Part shown: positions 36,036 through 46,220 of the stretch, piece after piece
Layout: every line of letters begins with the position of its first letter
Position numbering within the stretch: the first letter of the stretch is position 1
Source of the DNA: Motacilla alba alba
Lineage: Eukaryota; Chordata; Aves; Passeriformes; Motacillidae
Assembly: GCF_015832195.1 (NCBI RefSeq)
Contig: NC_052031.1
Coordinates: 6,449,850 to 6,513,849, forward strand
Length of the DNA: 64,000 nt
Direction: 5' to 3'
Translations under genes and position numbers: made by a program
The notes under the pieces: model-generated
Database searches by the model: none
Seen by the model: the letters and a program-made list of their open reading frames with translations, nothing else
What the model was told of the DNA's origin: nothing

Positions 36036-38980
36036 GCCTTGATGGCAAATAGGACAGAGACCATCATATTCCAGCAGAAATTACCCCAAAATTGAGGTGA
36101 GTAGCCTCTTTGTGACAGCTGCTGGGGTTTTTATGTGCCTGTAGAGCAGAGTGCTCACAGCAGCCACTGCTCATAGCCCCAGGCATGTGTGGGAGATGAG
36201 GGAAGGCAGGCAAACAAGAGCCTGTGAAGGCTTTGTTCAGCCCATAGTTGACTTGAGGGACAGTTTTGGGGGGGAAAGTAGGTATTGCTAAATGAAAGGA
36301 GAAAAGCTGGATAAAGCATTCTGGCTTTCCTCACTTTTTATGCCCATGCAAAGTTAATTAAGGGAGAGTGCCTAAAATATGCCATTCAATTAAATGAGTT
36401 TTCAAAGAGCACAAAGTGAACTCCAATTCCATCAGAGAAAGACACCTGCATTGTGGCACCAGGCTTGAAGACACAGGTTTGATTAAACACCTTGTAACAA
36501 CCTTTGTGGGCTGTAGCTTTTACAACAATTAGGTGAAAGTGCATTTTTCCAGCTGAATTACAGTGCTCTGAAAAATGAGGTTCACCTTTCTACTAAAAAC
36601 CTTTCCCTCACCATCAAACTCTGCCTAACTCACCCTCTGGAGATCCTTTCACAGTCTGCTCACATCCCAGCAGGCATGAATTTGCACAGTTGCAGGAATC
36701 TCAGCTAACACTGGCCATGGCATCCTGAAAGTCAGGAATTCCAGTAAAAGTTTCCAAAAATTGTTTGATTTTGCTAAACACAGGCAACTTCTCTTTTCAG
36801 ATCTGGCAGTGAATGAGGCTTTTGGCTACAATTGCAAAACTGGATCTCTTCTTTGCTTGGCAGCTCATCTGGTAATTATGTTGTGTAAATGGAGTATGGC
36901 TTGCAAAAAGTGGAGGGCACAGATTTAGCCCTTGAGCAGCTTCGGCTGAGCTCCATCACTTGTTTGCTGATGGGGATGTTTGCTCTGTGCAGAGCAAGAC
37001 AGTGATTAAGCCTGGATCCAAAAGTTCATCCCAGGTTTACAGCTACTCCGTGAGAAATGCCTGGTCCTGTGAACAGGATTACCCCCTGTGTTAGTTGTTC
37101 CCTGACAATGCAGGTCTGAGCTCAGATATTTACCTTCCATGGAGGAAGAGCTGAGCTCCAGGCACAGCCCAGGGCAGCCCTCATGTCCCTGCTATGGAGA
37201 AAAGAAGCTCCCATGATTTTTCTGAAGCACCCACTGAATTTGGGGTCTGTCTGCCAGGAAGCACTATGACATGGCCTAAACCCATTGCAAAATCATATTT
37301 TATGTAAAGAACAGAAATTCAGATTTGAATAAGCTCATGCTTATGTAAAACTCTACTTTTCCCTTCCAAGCCAGTGGTTCCCCTTTCTCATGTAGGTCCT
37401 CTTTACATATTAGCTTTTTTTCCCCCAACCTCTTCATGAGCTTTTGAATGGTTCCACCCTGGATTTGAGGATCTATCTCCACCTTCCCGTGGTCTGCCAA
37501 GGTCCACTCATCTTTTTCAGGCTGGAAGAGGAAGGATATACGCAGGAACATTTCTGTCACATTTCCATTGTCACCCCTGCAATGTAACCCTGTTGCAGGC
37601 CTAAACAACATATTGGTATGGGGAATCTGCCCATTAATGAAAACTGGGTTTTGGGTTGATTTGGGCAACGAGACTCTGTTTTGGCTCTTGTCCCATGTGC
37701 TCACCACTGGCTGTTGGCACTGTGCTGCTCCTTGCATGCGAGTGTCCGCCTGGACTTAATGTGGTGACTAAAGTTAATTAGCAAAGCTCCTTCTCCCGTC
37801 GTTATTCAGCAACATTAATGTCTGTGGAAGGAAAGAACAAAATGAGCCAAGTTCATTTCCCTCCTGTGAAATCCCTGGAAAAATAGCCATGTTCAACAAA
37901 TGGGAAAAAGAGAAAATGAGGAGATAAAAAAAATTTTAATTTCCAGCTTCCAAGAGGACCTTACCAATAGCAATATAAAAGATAGCTGAGTGTTCTGCTT
38001 AAATGAAAAAAAATGATTACTTCAGAGGCAACTGAGTGGTTTTCCATATCTTCTTCCCCTGCCTCTGTCATTTAATTTTTTTTCCCTCCACTTTTATTAT
38101 TTGACTCCATTCGTGTGGTGAGATGGTGCTGGAGGCTATTGACATTTCTCCTCCGTGCAAGTGGAGGTGACATCCAGAATAAGTCACCTCCTTTGGAGGG
38201 GATGAGTGTGGCCTGTGACCCCTGGAAGCGAGTTGTGTTGATGCAACGTTCACATGGCTCAGATAAACACATCAAGCTCAGGAAGATGAGAATCCAGAGT
38301 GCAATTTCAGCCTTAACAGTGAAATCACACAAAGCTAAGGAGATGTGGTGCATCCTCAGGGTGAATGTGGACCCAGTGCAACCATGGGACAGGCTGGAGA
38401 GGGAAGAGAGGCTCTTCCATGGCTCCAATCAGCATAACTGTGACTACTGAGTGCTTCACAGGCAGTAGTCTCTGGCATCTAAGTATAATTTTGAGGTTCA
38501 CAAGCCACGTACGTTCCCTGATGGATAATCCATTGGACAGAAGAACAGTGCAGTGGGCAGCTAAACCAGCTGAGCCCCACATCCTACACTCTTGAGTCCT
38601 CTTGTGCACTTGCAGCCTCTCCAAGTTCCCTGATGTCGTAAAAAGGTAACATGCCTTTCCAGGAAGGAATAACTGGATCTCTTCTTTCTACTCTGACTTC
38701 TCATTCTCAGTAGACTTCTCTTTTTGGGCTGGTCTGTAATGGAAATGGGTACAAAAGTCAAAATTTGTTGGGGGTGGAGAGGACCAACAGGCAAACACAC
38801 CCACAGAGATGGTGCAGAGAGAGGTGTGATCAGATAATCCTCCTTTCCTGAGGGCATGGGCTATTAACCCCACTTGTAGAAGACAGTCAGGTTGTGAAGT
38901 CAAACTCCCGGGAGCCAGGAAACACCAGAATTAACAGCCTGCACAGCCGCAATGTGGGCCTTTCTGCACATCAGATGTGA
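36036..38980. other. Intergenic, no gene seen
   Basis: Unique-looking sequence. An antisense open frame of 145 codons at 37300-37737 starts with ATG but shows no domain I recognise. The AT-rich segment around 36340-36460 has TTAATTAA and octamer-like ATGCAAAG and could be regulatory. Confidence 0.55.
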
Positions 38981-38984
38981 GGCA

Positions 38985-39320
38985 TGCTTTAATTATCTGA
39001 TCACCTATCATTTGGGGTTATTTTAATCAGGCGGGTTGCTCCAGGCCACGTTAGCAGGCGCTGCTCAAGCTGCACGCCGCGTTCAGCATTAATTTCCTCG
39101 CCAGCGCCGCCGCGCAGCCCCGGCGCCTGATCAATATTAATGCGTTTATCTGCACAGCGCTCCCGCCGTAGCTCCAGCTGGGGAGCTGAGCCACACAGAG
39201 ATTAAGGCCGAAATGATCAAACACACTTGCTAATTGTGGGTTCTCGATTGGCAGCAGCGGGGATCTGATCTTCCCGCGCTCGGCGGCGTTTCGCTGCACT
39301 CGGTGTGCCTGGAGCTCCCG
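38985..39320. promoter_or_regulatory. Candidate CpG-rich conserved regulatory element
   Basis: This 0.3-kb block has many CpGs (GCACGCCGCG, CAGCGCCGCCGCGCAGCCCC, CGCGCTCGGCGG) within otherwise CpG-poor DNA. It also carries homeodomain-like cores: TTTAATTATCTGATCA at the left edge, ATCAATATTAATGCG near 39130, and AATGATCAAACAC and CTAATTG near 39211-39235. This mixture is typical of developmental enhancers and small CpG islands. No exon or open frame explains it. Function is inferred. Confidence 0.45.
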
Positions 39321-39523
39321 CTGGCGTGTTCATGTCCCCCAGGGCAGATCCATCCTGAGTGCCCTGCGTGGGGCAGCAGGAATAGGAAGGAGAATTTTTT
39401 GGGCATCTTCTTTGCTGTGCAGATGAATTTCCTGTGCTGAACTGTTCAGAGCAAGGGAGAAATCCTGGGAAAAAAAAACAACAACCAAACAAAACCCAAG
39501 CGAACCTGTATTGGCCATCAGTG

Positions 39524-40122
39524 TGGGCCCAGGTGGCCAAGAAGGCCAAGGGTATCCTGGCCTGTATCAGCAATAGTGCGGCCAGCAGGACCAGGGCAGG
39601 GATTGTCTCCCTGTCCTTGGCACTGGTTGGGCCACACCTCAAATCCTGGGTTCAGTTCTGGGCTCCTCATGACGAGAAAGACATTGAGGAGATGAAGTGT
39701 GCCCAGAGAAAGGCACCAGAGCTGGGGAAGGGTCTGGAGCACAAATCTGATGAGGAGCAGCTGAGCGAGTGTTTATCCTGGAGAAAAGGAGGCTCAGGGA
39801 TAATCTTATCACCCTCTACAACTCCCTGACAGGAGGCTGTAGCCAACTGGGGGTTTGTCTCTTCCACCAAGTAACACGGCACAAGACAAAAATAAAACAG
39901 CCTCAACCTGTGCCAGGGAAGGGTTAGATTGGATATTAGAAAAAAAAAATCATTACTAGGAGGGTTGTCAAGCACTGGCACAGGCTGCCCAGGGAAGTGG
40001 CTGAGTCACCAGCTCCAGAGGTATTTAAAAGACATGTAGATGTGGCATTTAGGGACATTAGTAGTAGCCTTGAGAGTGCTGATCTTAAAGCTCTTTTCCA
40101 ATTGAAATGGTTTTACAGTGTC
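39524..40122 (+). mobile_element. CR1 LINE 3' fragment, sense, about 600 bp
   Basis: This is the longest CR1 copy in the window and runs in consensus order: 'caggtggccaagaaggccaa', 'ggcctgtatcagcaatagtg', 'gaaagacattgaggag', 'gaagggtctggagcacaa', 'agattggatattag', 'aggctgcccagggaagtgg', 'gacatgtagatgtggcattt' and the end 'gatcttaaagctcttttcca'. It covers the end of the ORF2 region plus the 3'UTR. The frames are broken, so it cannot move. Confidence 0.92.
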
Positions 40123-43100
40123 AAATTGGAAGTCTCTAGGAACCTTGTTTTTTGATATTTTTTGCAGCTTTTCAGTCCTTACTTCATCACCCAAAATTCT
40201 TTCAATATAGATTTCAGAGATGCAAAGTCCCCAAGTATTCCCCTCAAAACCCAAGAGTGCAAAGCCGATTCTGCCAAATTAACTAGAGAAAGATCCACTT
40301 CTCATTTTACCAGTACTCATCTCATTACATATCATTGATCTCAACAGGCACAGCCCATTGGATCCTGAGCCAAACCTCCAACTTCACAGCCCAGGGACTG
40401 AGAGAGGAGGTGTGGAGCAGGGTTTGTGTTGGCCTTGCAGCTCTCTAAGGTTATGAAGTATCCAGTGATTTCACACTGGGTGCTTGGCACCAGGGAAACA
40501 CCAAGATTTGGGACCTCAGAGCTCAACACCAGGAACTGAGTGGGGTGTGTGGTTTTGCCCTATCTAACTTTTCTCTCTGGGAACATCTCCTGTCCCTCCT
40601 CCTCCTGTCCTACCCATCTCTCATCCATTCCCTGCTCCCTGCCTGTGTCCTGCCAGCTCTCCCATTGCCCACATCCATCTACGCCCCGTTGTTGCTCCTC
40701 TCCCTTCTGCTTTGGCAGTGATGGGTTTTTTTTTCCTCCCACTACACTTTTATATGACCGTGATTTACGACCCTGGGTTTAAGGTTTTATTGCAATGCAC
40801 ACATGGCACAGCAGCCTCTAAGGGATGTATTTTGCCTGGTCATTGTTCTCTTATACAGCAATTTTTCCAAAGTGAAACAAGCAGCCTCATATTGTCAAAA
40901 CGATTGTCCTCTAACTTCTGAGGTTTATTCTGAAGAGAATAAAACCAGGGAAGAGAAGCAACTTAAGGAGGTTGGCTGGCATCTGTAAACCTCAGGAGTA
41001 ATATAAGCACGTGGGAGCTTAACCAGGCACCAGATGGTCTTCAGGCAAATAATTGCAGGTTGAGAATCCACATCTACATCAGCTCTTGTTCATTCCTCTT
41101 TACAGAAATGTTAAAAACCTGACAGAAATTTAAACTCCCTCCTCCCTCTGAGAAAAGCAGCAATGGCAACAACCATCTATCACCTCCTCTCCCTTGCTTT
41201 TGCATGTTTTAGGACAGTGTTTCACCTAGGATGGGCAAGGGCCTTAGGTCATCTGAGAGAGCTTAAACTGATCTAAGGCTTTAATGTGCTTGAAGGTGGT
41301 GGAATGACATTGATAATATTTAACCCTAAAAACCCACAGGCAACTGTGTACCTAAGATGGGCAGAAGTCTCTTGTTTCGCATGGATTTGTGTTCCTTTCT
41401 TCACCTGCATCCTCTTGATGGACAGACCAAGTCAAAGTCCCCTAAAATCACTGAAAAGTCTTAAATTATCTCCAAGGAGCACTGCTGTTGGCATCAGCAG
41501 CAGTAGGTTCAGCCTTCTGCTGTGGACATTCTTAGAGCCAAGTTTATAATTTTCTTTACTGAACTTGTGGTGTCAAAACTGATCTGGAAAACATTAAAAC
41601 CCAACCATATCCACTAGTTTCACCTGTGGTGAAAATCCAAAACCTGTGGTTTCCCATCAAAATGCATCTTTCCAAATGCAGTTTTTAAAATTTCTATCCA
41701 ATTAAAGAAATACTAGCGATTATTTTTTAAAAATAAGCAAATTTCTCATTTAAATGAACATTTGCAACTGACATTTAAGAGAAGCAATTTTGTCTCTCTC
41801 TTTTATGCAAGCAAAGCTTGTCATAATTTTATTTTTTCATGACTAAGCATACTACCCAAGAGAATTTCCTCCAGATTTCCAAACGGGGCGCAGGCTGGAG
41901 CTGCAGCATCCCCACCATTGGGAATGCCAAGGAATGCTGTGAGTTTGGATGGAATTATTACTGTGCTAGGCAGACCTGGCATCTCAAAACAATATGACCT
42001 GTGCTGCCAAATTTGAAGAAGCCTTGCCCCAGGATTTTACTTCATCTCAGGCTTGTCTCAGAGGCTGTGAAGCATCCAAGATGTAATTTTGCTTGGAGTA
42101 TCTTGCCAAGGTCTACACCGACAGCGCTGCTATCACTGCCCATGGGAGAAGAGCAGCACTGAAAGACCTGGCTCCTCCTGTGCATGTGTGACACCAATAA
42201 TTCACCTTCTCACAGGGATTGGCCCAATTTTTTTCTGTCATGAGCAGAAAACCCACCATCTGAGGTTGCTACATGGTAGGGAAGGCAGCAGAGAACAGCT
42301 GTGGGCTTGAGTGCTGTTTGCTCTACACTGATGCTGCTCCAGAGCTTGAACGTGAGGTTTGAACCCTAAACATGGCCACGGATGTGTGGGTGCTCATCTC
42401 CTGAGCTTGGACCCCAGCAGCTGAGCCACAGCCATGTTTGTGATGTTCTTGCAGAAAAGCATCAATAGTGCTGATTTGTAATTGCAAAGGAAGATTATCT
42501 TGTATGACTCAGAAATGACGCTGGGGAAGGGGTCTGATATTATTGATATTTAAGCACAGGAAAACCAGGTTGTCAGGGGAAAAGCTTGGAAATCAGACAC
42601 GACTCCTTTATTCATGCTCATGATAAACTGATTTGCACAGTGCCCATATGAGGGGTCAGCAGTGAATGTGGCCAACCCAGCACAGCCATGCCATACATGA
42701 CCAGCCTCAGCATCAGTTGGAGGGACCAAGCAGTAAAAATAAAATTTCAAATACTACTCCAAAAATCCTATCACTTTATCCTGAAATAACATATCTCGTA
42801 TAGAAGTCAATTTGAATTTCTCCCCTAAATTCCCAGTATTTCCAGAGAAGGCCTTAAAACCAGTTGGAGCTTGTCCAGATGCAGTGTCAGGGTTTGGTGT
42901 TTTGCTGTGACTGGGGGCATGTGCAGCCTGTGCAGCTGTTTCAAGCACACGTCAGCCACGCCTGCTCATTAGCTGATTTCTGATACAGCCCTTGGCAGAG
43001 CTGCAGAGCAGGCCCAGGTAATGAGAGATGGCCTCTGTGCAGCCACTAAAAGGGCTTGAGTTATGTTTTATTGTCAGTTTCAATGCTGGCATTTCTGTGC

Positions 43101-44870
43101 ATTTCATTTTATCTCTCTATTACCGTTCCTGTAATCAGGTTGTGGTAATTAAACCTTGAATGCAGCCCTGCAGATCCCCACAGCTGCAGCACGCCCTGCT
43201 ACTCACAGCCACTCCAGAGAGAACTTTCCACGTAAGATCTTAATTTTTTTAGAAATACCTGCTCTTCAAATAGCTACAATAGCTCTGCAGGAGCCTGTCA
43301 GTCAAGCAAGATTACAGACTCCCTAAATTCAGGCTGGCATGACAGACTGTAATAACTTTGAAGGGGCTTTTATGGCCTATTGTGCCAGTGGTCCCTGCCT
43401 CACAGAAGCATCTCCAATACTTCTCATGAAAACTGTAATGGCTCCAGAGACTTCTAAACTATCAGTTACTTCAAATGTGAGTTATTTCACAAAGAAAAAG
43501 CACATTAATGTGATACTGAAGGTGTAAGGTAAATAAGGAAAATAGAATTTAAATTTAAATTCTAGAATTAAAGCAATTTTGATGCTGAGAAATTGCAGCA
43601 CTGGCAAGGATTTGAGCAATTTTATGTAAAACTTTTGTTTGCTGAAAGCCAAAATGGAGAAGTGCATGGCCTGTCTGAGCAGTGAGACTTTAATGTGATG
43701 CCATAGGGACCAATGCAGTGTCATAAATAAAAGTGGTGGATGATTTTGGGATGCCATAGCCCCAAGGTAAATTACAACGCTCATCTTCTGGATGGATGAA
43801 GCTCTATGGCCTCCACCATGCTGGAGGTCAGGGCAGACCATCACACTTGCCCTTCCTGGCTTCACACTCTCTCAATCTTCTCCTGAAGGCAGGAGTGTGG
43901 CATTTCTAATACCATATGATTTACATGTGAAAGAGAGGGAAAATGTCACAGGGGTGCTGTTTGAAGGGCAGCTTGGGTTTGGCAGCTGCATGTTTTCAGA
44001 TCTGTCACATCTCTCGTTTCCCAGGTATGCAGTGGGGTTGTGAGGCTCCCTGGGGACTCCTGGTGACACTCCCGTGGAGCAGACTGTAAATCCCGAGGGC
44101 AGTGAGGAGACGGAAGTCAGTCAGGAGCAGAAGGAAACCCGTTCCAAAGTTCACGCTGTGGCAGCACACAAACATCCACCGCGGGAAATCCCAAGATGTT
44201 TGGGCTGTCCATGAGGCTGGACAGCCACCAAAGCATCAGAGGGCTGCAGTAAGAAACCACAGGAGCTGGCACACGCCCAGGAGTGGCTCTGCCCAGCAGA
44301 GGGTAGCATTGCCCAGACACCCCGACCTGTACTCCAGGTTTACATTTCCACCCACCTACAAATGCCCAGCTCTGCCACAGCCCCTTCGAGATGAGAGGCA
44401 CAGCTTAGCCCGCACCCAGGGAAAGCCTCATAGGCTGACATTGTGCAAATTCTATTCATAAATTATAAGAAATCTGGAAAATCAGCTTCCAGAATAGATT
44501 TTTAAGGAGTCTGTTAAAAGACACGTTAAACAGTAAAGTGCACAGAGTCACATTTTTTAAAGTAAATGTTATTTAGCTCCTTGTATTTGGCTTTATTTTC
44601 AGGTCCTGTTTTGATGATCAGGTTTGGGGCTGCCCCTGAGGCACCAGAGTGCCTGTATTGCCACCAGCAAAGCCTCTGATTTGGTCACCTAACCTGGGTG
44701 TCCCAAAAGAATTACACTTTTTTAGTGCCTCACATATTCTGCAACTGAAGCCAAAGATCTTAACCATAAACATCTCTCAGTTGGTGTAGACTATCATTTT
44801 CTCTGATGTCTGACGAATCCTGCCTGTCACCCCGCATCAGAGCTCAGCCCATGCCCGATGTGACGACGCT
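40123..44870. other. Intergenic, upstream of CAMK1D
   Basis: No gene was seen. It contains a 22-bp perfect palindrome at 43543-43564 and a small 8-bp-arm inverted repeat at 44203-44226. CpG content rises after about 44,850. Confidence 0.6.
43543..43564. repeat. Perfect 22-bp AT-rich palindrome
   Basis: The sequence TAGAATTTAAA and its exact reverse complement meet without a spacer. It may be chance in AT-rich DNA. Confidence 0.85.
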
Positions 44871-45160
44871 AGGGGTCTCAGTGTCGCTGAGAAAAAGCTG
44901 CTTTTAGCAGTAATCCCAGCCCCGCGTGTGTGTGACAGTGCCAGACGCCGCTGCCGTGCCGGGCTCGGACGGCGGTGCCGGCGGGGTGGGAGCGGTGCCG
45001 GGGCTGGACCCCCGCGGGGCCCATCACCGGCCCCGGGCTGCCTGCCCCCTCGTAGGGTGCCCCTCGCTTCGAGGGCCGTGCTGGGTGAGGGTGGTCCTTG
45101 CTGAGGGATGAGTTTTTACATCCCAGGACTGCGAGGCAGGTGGGCACCGCCGCCCCCGCG

Positions 45161-45200
45161 CATCCCGGCGCATCCCGGCGCATCCCGGCGCATCCCAGCG
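45161..45200. repeat. 10-bp GC-rich tandem repeat CATCCCGGCG, four copies
   Basis: Three perfect copies and one with a single change (CATCCCAGCG) stand head to tail in the CpG island. Confidence 0.95.
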
Positions 45201-45249
45201 CAGAGCCCGTCCAGGCAGCACGACCGCTTGTGGTGTGCCTTTTTAATTT

Positions 45250-45340
45250 CCCTTTTTTTTTTTTTTTTTTTTTTTTTTCTCCTTCCCGGCTTTTCCTTTT
45301 TTATTTTTTTTTTCCCTCGCTGCTTTCCCTCCCCTCCCGT
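45250..45340. repeat. Pyrimidine tract with a long T run
   Basis: About 30 T in a row near 45251-45279, followed by C/T-only sequence with further T runs. Length in such tracts is error-prone in assemblies. Confidence 0.85.
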
Positions 45341-45427
45341 TTGACGTGCGTGGTTTTGGTGCAATGCGAATTATCTTCATTCAGTCAGGAGGGGCAGCGC
45401 CAGGCAGCAGAGCAGCGGCGGGGCTGC

Positions 45428-45484
45428 CTCCTCCTTCTTCCTCCTCCTCCTCCGCTTTCTCCTCTTCCTCCTCCTCCTCCTCCC
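45428..45484. repeat. (CCT)n homopyrimidine repeat
   Basis: Interrupted TCC/CTC triplets, complementary to the GGA repeat at 45960-46008 in the CAMK1D leader. Confidence 0.9.
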
Positions 45485-45606
45485 ATTGCCATAACAACCA
45501 CGCACAGCCGCTGCGCCCGCCGGGCCGCTCCGCAGCGCACCGCGCCCGGCAGGCTGAGCATCCCCTGGGGCCCCGCACGGGGGTGGGGGAAGAGAAACAG
45601 TGACCT

Positions 45607-45690
45607 CCCTCCAAAAGAAAAAAAAAAAAAGAAAAAAGAAAAAAGAAAGAAAGAAAAGAAAAACAAACAAACAAACAAACAAAAAAAAAG
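45607..45690. repeat. A-rich purine tract including an (AAAC)n repeat
   Basis: A 13-base A run, AAAAG/AAAGA units, then about six AAAC units at 45659-45684. Confidence 0.9.
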
Positions 45691-45823
45691 AGGGACTTTT
45701 CGGCGGGGCGGGTCGGTCAGGGAGCAAAGTGACCCCGGGACGCGGGTGCGCGCAGCCGCTGCGCGGGGCGCAGGGGCACGGAGAGACGGGGCAGCCCCGG
45801 CAGCGGCTCCGCGGGGGGAGCGC

Positions 45824-45863
45824 GGAGGAGGGGAGGGAAGGGGAGGGAAGGGGGGGGGGGGGG
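45824..45863. repeat. G-run cluster with a 14-G run, G-quadruplex candidate
   Basis: GGGG-A-GGG-AA-GGGG-A-GGG-AA is followed by 14 G (45850-45863). It has more than four G runs of at least three bases with very short loops, so it fits the G-quadruplex pattern, about 270 bp before the CAMK1D start codon. Confidence 0.9.
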
Positions 45864-45935
45864 AAGAGAAAGTTGGGAGGAAATAGCCCAGGAAAAGTGA
45901 CACTCGCGGAGCCCGCCGGAGCGCGGAGGAAATAA

Positions 45936-46220
<285 letters not shown>

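Noticed and set aside
39434..39829. 131-codon open frame, and antisense frames at 39217-39742
   Set aside because: They lie in or beside the CR1 fragment at 39,524-40,122 and the CpG-rich block. The sense frame is a broken piece of CR1.
44203..44226. Inverted repeat GGCTGTCC...GGACAGCC
   Set aside because: Arms of 8 bp are expected by chance in a 64-kb window.
45098..45886. Sense open frame of 262 codons upstream of CAMK1D
   Set aside because: It runs through T, CCT and A tracts, giving poly-Phe, poly-Pro and poly-Lys. There is no domain and no sign of a start context or splice structure.
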